Source of the DNA: JAKAVN01 sp963734845
GTDB lineage: Bacteria > Desulfobacterota > Binatia > Binatales > Binataceae
DNA length: 64,000 bases
Assembly: GCA_963734845.1 (NCBI GenBank)
Contig: CAVTIS010000016.1
Span: 1-64,000, forward strand
Direction: 5' to 3'
Position numbers and translations under genes: made by a program
Part shown: positions 9,255 to 18,810 of the stretch, in pieces
How the letters are laid out: the number at the start of each line of letters is the position of its first letter
Numbering within the stretch: the stretch's first letter is position 1
The notes under the pieces: model-generated
What the model was told of the DNA's origin: nothing
What the model saw: the letters and a program-made list of their open reading frames with translations, nothing else
Databases searched by the model: none

Positions 9255-10825
9255 TGAGCGCCATTACGATTGAATTGCGGCAGACCAACCGGCTTCCGTT
9301 TGACGGTTTTCAACTTCTGGACATTTAGTTGCATCTGCCGTTGTCGGGCGGCGGCTTGTTGCTTCCGGTCAGCGCGGGCGAGTGACTCGGCCAGAGCGTC
9401 CAACCTGACTTCCGGCTCCGTCGCAATGCCGCGCAGCAGGGTTTCAAAAGACACCGCCATCCGCGCAACGGTAGCCGGATCGAATAGATCGCTGTTGTAA
9501 CGGATGGAAATCGAGAGCGCGCTCGCGGTTTCGATTACCAACATCACGAGGTCAAGAGTGGCCGCCCGGCGTTCCAGCGGGAAGGATTCGAGCGCCAGCC
9601 CCCCGGGATTCATACGCAGTCCGGTTTCGCCCAGCACGAAGGCGGGCGCGCCCTCTTCGGCCAGGCGATGCGGTTTGTCCAGCACGAACATCACTTGCGC
9701 AAGCGGCGGACGGCTCAGGTCCCTGGGTGGTCGAAACCGCTGGACGAGAAGAAGCGTGGGATAATCCTGATGCTCGAGCGCGGACAGCACGGTTTGACGC
9801 ACCCGGCCGAGAAGCGCCCGGAAGGTTGGATTTCCTGAAAGATCCGCCCGCAGCATCACGGGGTTGGTAAACAGTCCCACGATATTTTCGAACTCGGCGC
9901 GATTGCGGCCGACCACGGGTGAAGCCACTAGGAGGTCCTGCTGGCCGGTGAGGCAATAAAGCATCACCTCGAACGCCGCCAGCAATACCATGTACAGCGT
10001 AGCCCCGTTGGACCTGGCCAGGCCTTTTAGAAGCCCGCTCAGTTCATCGTTCAAACTGAAGTCGTGTGCAGCGCCGCGATAGGTCTGGATCGGCGGCCGC
10101 GGCCGATCGGTGGGCAGATTCAACACTGGCAACGGTCCGGCCAATTGCTTGGACCAGTAACTCCACAGCTTTTCGCCTTGCGGGCCAGCAAGCATTTCGT
10201 TCTGCCAGCGCAGGTAGTCAGTGTATTGCAAACCGAGCGGCGGCAGCGCCGCTGGTACGCCAGCCTTTTGCGCTGGATACAGCACGTTTAGTTCGTTCAG
10301 GATCAGTGCCAGAGACCAGAAATCGATGACTATATGATGGATCGTCAGCAGCAAGACGTGCTCGCTTGCCGAACGCGTGAACAGACTCACCCGCAGGACG
10401 GGCCCTTGCTCCAGATCGAAAGGGCGATAGGCGTCCTCGGCCATGCCCGCCTTGAGCTCATCGTCGCTCCAGGCTGCCGCGTCGGTCTGAGCAAAATGGA
10501 CTTCGCGGTGTTGGTGGACCCGTTGAACAGGGCTGCCGGCTGCGAGGAAGAACGTGGTCCGGAGCGAAGGATGGCGATCGATCAGGGTCTGAAACGCGCC
10601 GCGCAAGGCTGCGATATCCAGATCGGAGCATATGCGCGCAGAGAAAGTGACATTGTAAATCGCGCTTTCCGGCGCAAGTTGGTAAAGGAACCATATCCCC
10701 TGCTGATTATAGGAAAGCGGAAAGACCGACTTGGAACGTTCCGCCTTTTTGCGTAGTAGCTGCGTGAGCAGCGCGCGCTTTTCAACTGGCGAGAGACCGG
10801 CTGTTCGCTGAGAAAGGTCGCTCAT
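9251..10825 (-). CDS. Free-standing NRPS condensation protein
   Basis: A 524-residue protein made of one condensation domain (about 35-470) with no adenylation or carrier domain. The active-site motif is HHIVIDF (His163, His164, Asp168): the catalytic histidine and structural Asp are present, and only the usual Gly is changed to Phe. The N-terminus (LSPVEKRALLTQLLRKK) resembles helical linkers that follow PKS subunits. The basic C-terminal tail (about 480-524) may contact the NRPS. Both ends overlap their neighbours by ATGA. Since the next condensation domain in line has lost its histidines, this protein is the likely catalyst joining the PKS-bound acyl chain to the first amino acid. That role is inferred from context. 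Confidence 0.93.
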   Translation of the reverse strand: MSDLSQRTAGLSPVEKRALLTQLLRKKAERSKSVFPLSYNQQGIWFLYQLAPESAIYNVTFSARICSDLDIAALRGAFQTLIDRHPSLRTTFFLAAGSPVQRVHQHREVHFAQTDAAAWSDDELKAGMAEDAYRPFDLEQGPVLRVSLFTRSASEHVLLLTIHHIVIDFWSLALILNELNVLYPAQKAGVPAALPPLGLQYTDYLRWQNEMLAGPQGEKLWSYWSKQLAGPLPVLNLPTDRPRPPIQTYRGAAHDFSLNDELSGLLKGLARSNGATLYMVLLAAFEVMLYCLTGQQDLLVASPVVGRNRAEFENIVGLFTNPVMLRADLSGNPTFRALLGRVRQTVLSALEHQDYPTLLLVQRFRPPRDLSRPPLAQVMFVLDKPHRLAEEGAPAFVLGETGLRMNPGGLALESFPLERRAATLDLVMLVIETASALSISIRYNSDLFDPATVARMAVSFETLLRGIATEPEVRLDALAESLARADRKQQAAARQRQMQLNVQKLKTVKRKPVGLPQFNRNGAQ

Positions 10826-13800
10826 TCACTGCCTTCTTCTTCAGCCAGCGTATCGGCGAGCAGAGAATCCACTTCCTCATCCGAAAGCCGGTCGAGATTC
10901 GCCAGCAGCTGTTCATCGACACGTCCGTTTTCGTGCTCTCCCTGAAAAGGCGCAACGCCCGAAGCCGAAGGCGTCGACGGGTCGGAAACTTCTTGTGTCA
11001 GCTGTTCGAATAAATATGCCACGGCCTCTTCGACGCTGGGGCCCTGGAGAAATTTCACCATCGGCACGTTTACGCCCAGATCAAGCGCGATCCGGTTTTT
11101 CAACTCGACCGCCATCAAGGAGTCCAGCCCCAGATTGCTGAGCGGTTGATGTACGTCCAGCCTGGACACGGAAAGCCCGAGGACCCGAGCCACTTGCTCA
11201 CTGAGATAAGACTGCAACAGCTTTTGGCGTTCGGCGGGTTGCGCCGTGAGGAGAGCGTCGCGAGCCAGGGATTTCTTTTCTTCCCGGCGTTCCGGTCGCA
11301 GTTGGATGCCGGATCGCTCACGGACAAACTCGGAGAGCAGCGGCGATACAGTCTCCGCGGAAAAAAACTCGCGATACTGCCGCCAGTCGACGTGAACCGC
11401 GACAACCTGAGTCGAGTTTTGCCGGAGCTGCTGCTCCATCACTGCCAGCGCTTGCTGGGGTGCCATGCTCGTGATTCCCAAGAGCGCGAGACGCGCCGCC
11501 AGCCGTTTACCCCCAGCCGTATCCGCGAAACCTGAGTCGGCCCACGCTCCCCAGTTTAAAGTCAGTGCGGGTTGGCCTTGAGCTCTTCGATGATGCGCCA
11601 AAGCATCCAGAAAGGCGTTGGCAGCGGCGTAGTTTCCCTGGCCGGGCTGGCCCAAAAGAGAACCCGCCGAAGAGAATAGTACGAAGAAATCCAAGGGAGC
11701 GTCTTCGAGCAATCGATGCAGCAGCCATCCGCCCATCACTTTGGGCCGCAAAACCGACTCCAGCGCAGCGCTATCAAGTTGCGTCAACAGTCCGTCATGC
11801 AATACGCCCGCCGCATGCACTACGCCCCGGATTGTCGGCCAGCCCTCAGAGCGAAATTCATCCAGGAAAAAGCGCAACGCTCCTTCATCCGCTACATCCA
11901 CCGCGCCCAGATGCACACTCGCTCCCATCGCTTCCAGTTCGCGAATGGATTCGATTTGACGAGCCGTGCGAGTTCCTGCCTTAAGCGAACTCCAGCTCGA
12001 GCGCGCCGGCAGCTGGGTCCGCCCTAAGAGGATAAGTCGCCGCGCCCCCCGCTCTACCATCCAACGCGCGACCAGTAGGCCCAGGTCTCCCAACCCTCCG
12101 GTGATCAGGTAGCTGCCATCGGGCCGCAGGCCCAGCGGAGCCGTCTGGTTCGCAGATCGGCGCTTGGGTGTCAGACGGGCGACATGTCGGCGTCCCTGAC
12201 GAAAGGCAATCTGGTCCTCTCCATCCGGAGTTGAGATTTCCGCACACAACTGATTGGCGGCCGCTTCATTCAGCGCCAGGTCCGGCGCCGAGCCTATAGG
12301 GCTTTCCAAATCTATCAAGCCGCCCCAGAGCGTCGGATGCTCTTGGGCAATGACGCGGCCCAATCCCCAAAGCGGCGCTTGAGCGACGTCCAAGGGCAAA
12401 ACTTTTTGCCCTGCCGCCTGAGCGCCGCGCGTTATCAGCCACAAACGGGAGTGGCCACTCCCTTGGACTCGGACCAGCTCCTGCACCAACTGCAAAACAC
12501 TGCAGCATCCCAGCCTCTGGGCTCTGTTCAGTGAGGCGAGGTCGGTGTCCTCAGGGAGCCCTGCGTCAAGGCTCCATAAATGGATAATCCCGCGGCAGAT
12601 GGTCTGACCGGATGGCAGCGCCGCCGCGAGGCATCGGCGAAGGTCCTCCGGCTGTTCCGGATTGATGCGAAAATGCGCGGCGTCCGCGCGCTCGTAGGAT
12701 GGTCCGCGAGTGACCAGGACGCTCGCATCTCCCAGCGCTTGTAACCGAGCGGCGACAGCGTCCCCCACGCCCCCGCTATCGGCTAAGATCAACCATGGTC
12801 CGGTGCTGGCCGGCAACGAACTTTGCGCGACGCTCTCGCCCTGCGGCTGCACCCCGGCCAGATGTTCCATGGGATGCCACTCCAACTCGTAGAGCCAATC
12901 GTCCGGATTCTCCTCAACCGCATGGTGCGCATGCCGCCCGAGCTGATCGAAGCGTAGGCCCAAAATCTCGAGCGCCACCCGCCCCGCCCCATCGAGCAGC
13001 CGCACCTCTCCCTTGATGGGATCGGCCTCGCGCTTTTGCAGATGGGCGTGACTCCACAGTTGCGGGCCCGCAGGAGCGTAAACCCGGAGTTGATCGATAT
13101 GAGTAGGTACGTAGATAGCTTGTTCGCCGGCTTCTATCGATCGACTAGCTACACCCGCTCCGAGAGTTTGCAGACAGGCATCAAGAACCGCCGGATGACA
13201 TTGATAGGGGTTGAACCCAGTAAACGGACCGTCGGGCATCCGCACTTCACCCAGCATATCTCCGTTGTATCGCCACAACTGCGAGATGCTTTGGAAAAAT
13301 GCACCATATTGAACGCCGCTCTCGCTCAGTCTCGAGTAATAGTCCCGACCGGAGATTTTCTCAGAGCATCGCGCCCGGATCTCGGCGAGCACCTCTTGCC
13401 CGAGAACCGGCGAGACGCCGCCTTCGGGCTGCAAACAGACTTTCGCGCTCGCGTGCAGCGTCCATGATCCGCCAGGCTGCCCTACGCCCGTCGGGCGACT
13501 GTAAATGCGAATCGACGCCGCCCCGTCCGCACCCGAAGAAAGGATCATCTGAGCAGTGCGGGTTCCGGTCTCGGGCAAGAACAACGCCTTATGAAATTCG
13601 ATATCCCTCAGAACAAATGTCTGCTCCGCGAAAGCCTCGCGCGCGCCAGCTAGCGCCATCTCCAGGTAGAGCGAGGCCGGAAGCAAGGCCGCGCCCTGGA
13701 TACGATGCTCATCGAGATAAGGCAGTGCCCGCTTGTCCAGGGCGATTTCCCAGAAGTGGGTTTCCGCCGGATCGGCGGATTTGAAATGGCGGCCCAGAAG

Positions 13801-16800
13801 CGGATGCTTACCGATCTCGGTTCGAGCGACCGGCTCCAATAGTGAGCCGGAATCGTCGGCCGGAGCCGCATCCAGCCAGCAACGCTCGCGCTGCCACGGA
13901 TAGGATGGAAGCTGGACGCATCGGCTTGCGGCCGGATGGATCCGGGCCCAATCAACTGAGTATCCGAGTGCATATAGCGCGCCTAGCGATCCCAGCATCA
14001 CTGAGTGCTCGTCTTCTTCGCGCCGCAGAGAGGGCAGCAGGACGCCTTCCCGGCCCAGGTGATGGATCCCTTGCTGAATGGCGCTAAGTAAACCGGGATG
14101 CGGGCTGACTTCCAGGAAGGTGTCATGTCCATCTTCGAGCAAAAGCTGGACTGCCGTTGAAAAAAGCACGGGCTCTCGCAGGTTCTTAACCCAATGGAGC
14201 GCCCCTAACTCCCTTCCGTCACTGATCTTCCCGGTCACGGTCGAATAAAAAGGCAGCGATACGGGTCGCGGCTTCAGTACGTCCAAAGCCCGCAATAGAT
14301 CAGCGCGCAAGGGATCCATCTGCGGGCTGTGCGAAGCGAAATCGATCTTGAGCATGCCGCAGAAGATGTCCTGACCCCGCAATTGATCCAAAATTGCTTT
14401 GAGCGCTGCCGGTTCGCCGGACAAAATGGTTGAGCTAGGGCCGTTGCTGGCGGCGACGGACACGCGATCTTCGTAGCCGGCCAGAGCGCGCTGAGCCTCT
14501 TCGATCGAAAGTTCGGCCGCCGCCATAGCTCCTTTTCCGATGGTGGGTCTGATCAATCGACTGCGCCGGCAAATGACCCGGACCGCATCTTCCAGGCTCA
14601 ATGCACCGGCGACGCAGGATGCCGCGACCTCGCCCATGCTGTGCCCGACCACGGCCTGCGGTTCGATACCCCAGGAGCGCCACAGCGCCGCCAGAGCCAC
14701 TTGAATCGCAAACAGGGCCGGCTGGAGGACGTCGATCTCGTTCAGGCGCGACCGTGAAGCATCGGTGCCCGCGAGTTCGGTAAGCAAAGACCAATAACAG
14801 TACGGCGCCATCGCACGGTCGCATCGTTCGATGACCTCGCGAAAAACCGCTTCCTGCCGTAAAAGCTCGCGTCCCATGCCCCACCATTGAGAGCCCTGGC
14901 CGGGAAACACGAAGACGAGTTTTCTCGGACGGCTTGAAACGCTGCGCCCGGAAAAGAGACCGGGATGGGTCTCGCTTCGCAGAAAAGCGGCCAGGCCCTC
15001 GATGAGTTGCTTGCAGGAGGCGCCGGTGACTGCGAGGCGATAGTCGTGATGACTGCGACGCGCACTGGCCGTGTAGCAAATGTCGCCGAGTGACGCGTCG
15101 GAGCGCGGGGCCGCAAGGAAATCCAGATATGCGCGCGCCAGAGATTGAAGAGCTTCGGGACTGCGGGCCGAAAGTGGCAGCAAGTGCGCGGAGTTGCTAT
15201 TGCGACTTCCGGATTGCGAATCCTCCGCTTCGCGGCCTGCGTTGTAGACTCGCGAATGCGCACTAAAGTGGGGTTGCGGAGCTTCTTGCAGAACCACGTG
15301 AGCATTGGTGCCGCCAAAACCCAATGACGTTACTCCAGCCAGTGCCGGACCCAGGTCTGACGGCCACGGGGCCGCGGCGGTCTGCACGCGGAGCGGTAGC
15401 GCCTCGAAAGGAATATGGGGATTGGGTTCGCGAAAGTGCAGACTCGGCAACAGCTCGCGATACTTGAGCTCAAGGGCCACCTTGATTAAGCCGGCGATAC
15501 CAGCCGCGGCCTCGAGATGGCCGATATTGGTTTTGACTGAGCCCAGTGCGCAAACACGCCCGGGTGGACGATCAACGGCGAGCACGGCGCCGAGCGCCTT
15601 GGCCTCGATCGGATCCCCCAGGAAAGTGCCTGTGCCATGCGCCTCAACGTATTGAACGCGGCCAGGCGAAACGCCGGCTCGGCGATACGCTTCGCGCAGG
15701 ACAGCCTCCTGGGCGAGCGGATTCGGCGCCATCAGGCCGTTGCTCCGTCCGTCCTGGTTCACCGCGCTGCCGCGAATTACTGCGTAAATCGGATCGCCTT
15801 CGGCCACGGCTTTCGAGAGCGGCTTCAGAACGACGACGCCTGCGCCCTCACTGCGGACGTAACCGTTGGCCCGCGCATCGAAAGCCTTGCAGCGGCCGTC
15901 GGGAGCCATCACGCCGGCCTTGCTGAAATTGATGGTGATCGTCGGGGCAAGGATCAGATTCACGCCTCCGGCCAGTGCGAGCGTGGACTCTCCGCTCCGG
16001 AGGCTCCGGCACGCCAGATGAACCGCGACCAGCGACGAAGAGCAGGCGGTGTCGATCGCGATGCTCGGTCCGCGAAAATCAAACAGATAAGAGAGGCGAT
16101 TGGCGGCGATACTCAGCGCATTACCGGTCCCCGCGTAGGCGTCGATCCGATAAGGATCGCTCAACTGCATCCGGCCGTAATCGTTGTTGGAGATACCGAT
16201 AAAGACGCCAACCTGGGTTCCGGCCAGGCGCTCTCGCACCTGTCCGCCATCTTCGAGCGCTTCCCAGGCCACCTCCAGCAACAGGCGTTGCTGCGGATCC
16301 ATCCGCGCGGCTTCGCGCGGCGAGATGCCGAAGAAATGCGGATCGAACCGGTCCACCTGGTCGAGGAAACCGCCCCAGCGAGTGCTTATCTTGCCCGGAG
16401 CTTGCGGATCAGGATCGTAAAAAGCGTTGAGGTCGAAACGTTCCGCGGGAACTTCCGTGATGGCATCGACGCCGTCGCGCAACAGTTGCCGGAAAGCGAC
16501 CGGGTCATTGGCGCCGGGGAAGCGGCAACCGATGCCGACGATCGCGATCGGCTCGGCTTGTGCCGCCGGGTCGTAGGCCATCGTCATCGACGATCGTTCG
16601 ATGGATGATCGCTCAGGTGACCATGCAGATGGCCGCGACAGATCCAGAGGATCCGCCAAATGCCGCGCGAGAGCCTCGATGGTGGGACACTCATATGCCA
16701 GCTCAGGGGAAAGTTGGCGTCCCAGCCACTCTCCGAGTTCACCCGAGAGGCTTACCAACTCCGTCGATCCCAGGCCGTAGCTGGCGAACGGTTCGCGAGT

Positions 16801-16959
16801 GTCTATCTCTGGAGGCTCGATCGCGAGCAGAGTTGAAAGGCGCGAAACCAGCCAGGCGCTGATGACTTCGGCCGGCGGAGAGTCCGAATTTCGCCGTTCG
16901 ACACGTTGGTCTAGATCCGCGAGGCTCCGTAGGTCACCGTTAGTAGAATTCCCGGCCAT
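10822..16959 (-). CDS. Type I polyketide synthase: ACP-KS-AT-DH-KR-ACP
   Basis: A single extension module of 2045 residues preceded by a loading carrier. ACP1 has its Ser in GLGS (Ser65) and is the expected acceptor for the fatty acyl-AMP ligase. KS (about 135-560) has DTACSSS (Cys306), HGTGT (His441) and NIGH (His481). AT (about 680-980) has GQGSQ and GHSMG (Ser774); its FASH (874-877) and EIDVLQ motifs do not clearly separate malonyl from methylmalonyl use. DH (1050-1340) retains HxxxGxxxxP (His1085) and Asp1260. KR (1610-1800) has GGLGDLG and Tyr1777, with LHD where B-type ketoreductases have LDD. ACP2 has Ser1947. There is no enoylreductase, so a 2-enoyl product is expected. The C-terminal acidic helix LSDEEVDSLL resembles a docking motif. 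The gene starts 9 bases after the ligase stop, behind AAGGTGA. Confidence 0.97.
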   Translation of the reverse strand: MAGNSTNGDLRSLADLDQRVERRNSDSPPAEVISAWLVSRLSTLLAIEPPEIDTREPFASYGLGSTELVSLSGELGEWLGRQLSPELAYECPTIEALARHLADPLDLSRPSAWSPERSSIERSSMTMAYDPAAQAEPIAIVGIGCRFPGANDPVAFRQLLRDGVDAITEVPAERFDLNAFYDPDPQAPGKISTRWGGFLDQVDRFDPHFFGISPREAARMDPQQRLLLEVAWEALEDGGQVRERLAGTQVGVFIGISNNDYGRMQLSDPYRIDAYAGTGNALSIAANRLSYLFDFRGPSIAIDTACSSSLVAVHLACRSLRSGESTLALAGGVNLILAPTITINFSKAGVMAPDGRCKAFDARANGYVRSEGAGVVVLKPLSKAVAEGDPIYAVIRGSAVNQDGRSNGLMAPNPLAQEAVLREAYRRAGVSPGRVQYVEAHGTGTFLGDPIEAKALGAVLAVDRPPGRVCALGSVKTNIGHLEAAAGIAGLIKVALELKYRELLPSLHFREPNPHIPFEALPLRVQTAAAPWPSDLGPALAGVTSLGFGGTNAHVVLQEAPQPHFSAHSRVYNAGREAEDSQSGSRNSNSAHLLPLSARSPEALQSLARAYLDFLAAPRSDASLGDICYTASARRSHHDYRLAVTGASCKQLIEGLAAFLRSETHPGLFSGRSVSSRPRKLVFVFPGQGSQWWGMGRELLRQEAVFREVIERCDRAMAPYCYWSLLTELAGTDASRSRLNEIDVLQPALFAIQVALAALWRSWGIEPQAVVGHSMGEVAASCVAGALSLEDAVRVICRRSRLIRPTIGKGAMAAAELSIEEAQRALAGYEDRVSVAASNGPSSTILSGEPAALKAILDQLRGQDIFCGMLKIDFASHSPQMDPLRADLLRALDVLKPRPVSLPFYSTVTGKISDGRELGALHWVKNLREPVLFSTAVQLLLEDGHDTFLEVSPHPGLLSAIQQGIHHLGREGVLLPSLRREEDEHSVMLGSLGALYALGYSVDWARIHPAASRCVQLPSYPWQRERCWLDAAPADDSGSLLEPVARTEIGKHPLLGRHFKSADPAETHFWEIALDKRALPYLDEHRIQGAALLPASLYLEMALAGAREAFAEQTFVLRDIEFHKALFLPETGTRTAQMILSSGADGAASIRIYSRPTGVGQPGGSWTLHASAKVCLQPEGGVSPVLGQEVLAEIRARCSEKISGRDYYSRLSESGVQYGAFFQSISQLWRYNGDMLGEVRMPDGPFTGFNPYQCHPAVLDACLQTLGAGVASRSIEAGEQAIYVPTHIDQLRVYAPAGPQLWSHAHLQKREADPIKGEVRLLDGAGRVALEILGLRFDQLGRHAHHAVEENPDDWLYELEWHPMEHLAGVQPQGESVAQSSLPASTGPWLILADSGGVGDAVAARLQALGDASVLVTRGPSYERADAAHFRINPEQPEDLRRCLAAALPSGQTICRGIIHLWSLDAGLPEDTDLASLNRAQRLGCCSVLQLVQELVRVQGSGHSRLWLITRGAQAAGQKVLPLDVAQAPLWGLGRVIAQEHPTLWGGLIDLESPIGSAPDLALNEAAANQLCAEISTPDGEDQIAFRQGRRHVARLTPKRRSANQTAPLGLRPDGSYLITGGLGDLGLLVARWMVERGARRLILLGRTQLPARSSWSSLKAGTRTARQIESIRELEAMGASVHLGAVDVADEGALRFFLDEFRSEGWPTIRGVVHAAGVLHDGLLTQLDSAALESVLRPKVMGGWLLHRLLEDAPLDFFVLFSSAGSLLGQPGQGNYAAANAFLDALAHHRRAQGQPALTLNWGAWADSGFADTAGGKRLAARLALLGITSMAPQQALAVMEQQLRQNSTQVVAVHVDWRQYREFFSAETVSPLLSEFVRERSGIQLRPERREEKKSLARDALLTAQPAERQKLLQSYLSEQVARVLGLSVSRLDVHQPLSNLGLDSLMAVELKNRIALDLGVNVPMVKFLQGPSVEEAVAYLFEQLTQEVSDPSTPSASGVAPFQGEHENGRVDEQLLANLDRLSDEEVDSLLADTLAEEEGSE

Positions 16960-16968
16960 CGGTCACCT

Positions 16969-18621
16969 TCACAGCTGGCCCAGCGTGCCGTTGAGAAAAC
17001 TGGCCTTGCAGACCCGGCGCTGAACCTTGCCGCTGGGAGTCCTCGGAATGCTTCCGGCACGAAGCAGCACGACCGCGTGGGCTCGCATATCGTGTTCTTC
17101 CGCCACTGCCCGGCGAATTGCCCGCACCACCGCGTCGACGTCAAGCGGCGACCGGCCGTTCGCAGGCGCGCGCGCTTCCATGCCCTGCGCGTTTCGGCCG
17201 TCATGCAGACCCGACTGGTAGCGCCGATCAACTTCGGCGGCGACAATCAGACGCTCTTCTTTTAAGTCAACCGAAAACGCCGCACAACAACCCGGCCGCA
17301 TCGCCGGATGGCTCTGTTCCACGGTCAATTCAATGTCCTGTGGGTAGACGTTGCGGCCGTCGATGATTATCAGGTCTTTCAAGCGGCCGGTGACGAACAA
17401 CTCGCCGTCTCTCAGAAATCCCAAGTCGCCGGTCCGTAGAAACGGTCCCGCACCTCCGCCCGCCAGACCAGCTTGGAAAGTTCGATCGGTCTCCTCGTGA
17501 CGGTTCCAATAGCCGTGAGCGATGGTCGGGCCCGAAACCCAGATCTCACCCACGGCATCGGGGGCACAAGGAGTCGACGTTTCCGGATCGACGATGACAA
17601 TTCGCGTCCCGGGCATCGCGTGGCCACATCCCACCAGCGTCCGCGCGTTCCGCTGCCCCTCGGAGGTCTCCACAATACGGTTGCGTTCAAGCGCTATCGC
17701 CTCCGCCGTGCAGAGTACCGGCTCCTCGTGCAAACGTCCGCCGGAAACAATGAGCGTCGCTTCGGCGAGTCCATAGCAGGGATAGAAAAATCGCGGACGG
17801 AAACCACAGGAGGCGAAGGTAGCGGTAAACCGTCTCAGAGTGTCCGCGCGGACCGGCTCAGCGCCATTGTAAGCCGCATACCAACTGCTGAGGTCCAGAG
17901 CTTCGCGCTGCTCCGGGGTAGTCCTGCGAATGCATAGTTCATATGCGAAGTTTGGTCCGCCACTGACGGCGGCTCGGTAGCGCGAAATAGCCTGAAGCCA
18001 ACGCAACGGCCGCTGGAGAAAAGACTGCGGAGACATCAGATAACACCGACGTCCCTCGAGCAGCGGTTGGATGATTCCGTTGGTCAGCCCCATATCATGA
18101 AAGGCCGGCAGCCAGGTCACGGACACCGTGTCCGACGTGACCTCGAAGGCGCCCTGGACATTCGACGAATTGCGAATGAGATTCCGGTGGCTGACCATCA
18201 CGCCTCGCGGCGTGGTGGTGGAGCCCGACGTATATTGGAGCACCGCCAGGCTGTTGCCGGTCACGGCAGGGTCCTGCCAGTCACGGGCCAGGCTTATGGC
18301 CACCTTGTCGCTGGCCAACGGGCGCATCGTCTGCAGTTCCGGAGTTTGGGCGAATAAACTCTCAACCCTGGAGAGGATTGACGACATGGTCAGCGCCATC
18401 GACGGTTTCGCGTCGTTTGCGATAGTACGGAGCCTGAGAAGAGTCTTCTGTGGCTGCGCCAAATTTGGCGGAGGCACAGGCACTGCGATGGCCCCGGCGT
18501 ACAGGCAGCCAAAAAAAGCAGCGATGAATTCGAGACCGGTTGGATAGAGCAACAGGACGCGTTCGCCCCTCGCTCCATAAGTTTGCAACAGGGCGCCAAT
18601 AGCGCGGGCTTGCCGATTCAA
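16969..18621 (-). CDS. Fatty acyl-AMP ligase (FAAL), N-terminus extends upstream
   Basis: FAALs activate free fatty acids as acyl-adenylates and pass them to a carrier protein, here probably ACP1 of the PKS. Visible motifs are the phosphate-binding YTSGSTTTPRG (about 130-140 from the TTG), CYGLAEATL, RTGDLG and the C-terminal PRTPSGKVQRR. An ALERNR segment matches the FAAL-specific insertion. The TTG at 18621 is only the first conventional start codon. My translation of the same frame upstream gives conserved FAAL sequence (STLVEALGWRALRHPEQR, then YLLDGETEGGQLTF), back to about 18737, with an in-frame TAG at 18808-18810. No ATG, GTG or TTG occurs between, so the true start is unresolved (see findings). 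It is the first gene of the operon. Confidence 0.9.
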   Translation of the reverse strand: MNRQARAIGALLQTYGARGERVLLLYPTGLEFIAAFFGCLYAGAIAVPVPPPNLAQPQKTLLRLRTIANDAKPSMALTMSSILSRVESLFAQTPELQTMRPLASDKVAISLARDWQDPAVTGNSLAVLQYTSGSTTTPRGVMVSHRNLIRNSSNVQGAFEVTSDTVSVTWLPAFHDMGLTNGIIQPLLEGRRCYLMSPQSFLQRPLRWLQAISRYRAAVSGGPNFAYELCIRRTTPEQREALDLSSWYAAYNGAEPVRADTLRRFTATFASCGFRPRFFYPCYGLAEATLIVSGGRLHEEPVLCTAEAIALERNRIVETSEGQRNARTLVGCGHAMPGTRIVIVDPETSTPCAPDAVGEIWVSGPTIAHGYWNRHEETDRTFQAGLAGGGAGPFLRTGDLGFLRDGELFVTGRLKDLIIIDGRNVYPQDIELTVEQSHPAMRPGCCAAFSVDLKEERLIVAAEVDRRYQSGLHDGRNAQGMEARAPANGRSPLDVDAVVRAIRRAVAEEHDMRAHAVVLLRAGSIPRTPSGKVQRRVCKASFLNGTLGQL

Positions 18622-18810
18622 AGCCGCGAAAGTCAGCTGCCCCCCTTCTGTCTCTCCATCGAGCAGGTAGCTGTAGATGCGCTGCTCCGGATGGCGCAGC
18701 GCTCGCCAGCCGAGCGCTTCGACGAGCGTGGAAAACTCGACATTGGAAACAGCGGAGCCGCTATTTATCTGTGCCGCTTTCGTCTGGAGAACCCTTCTTT
18801 TAAGGAGCTA

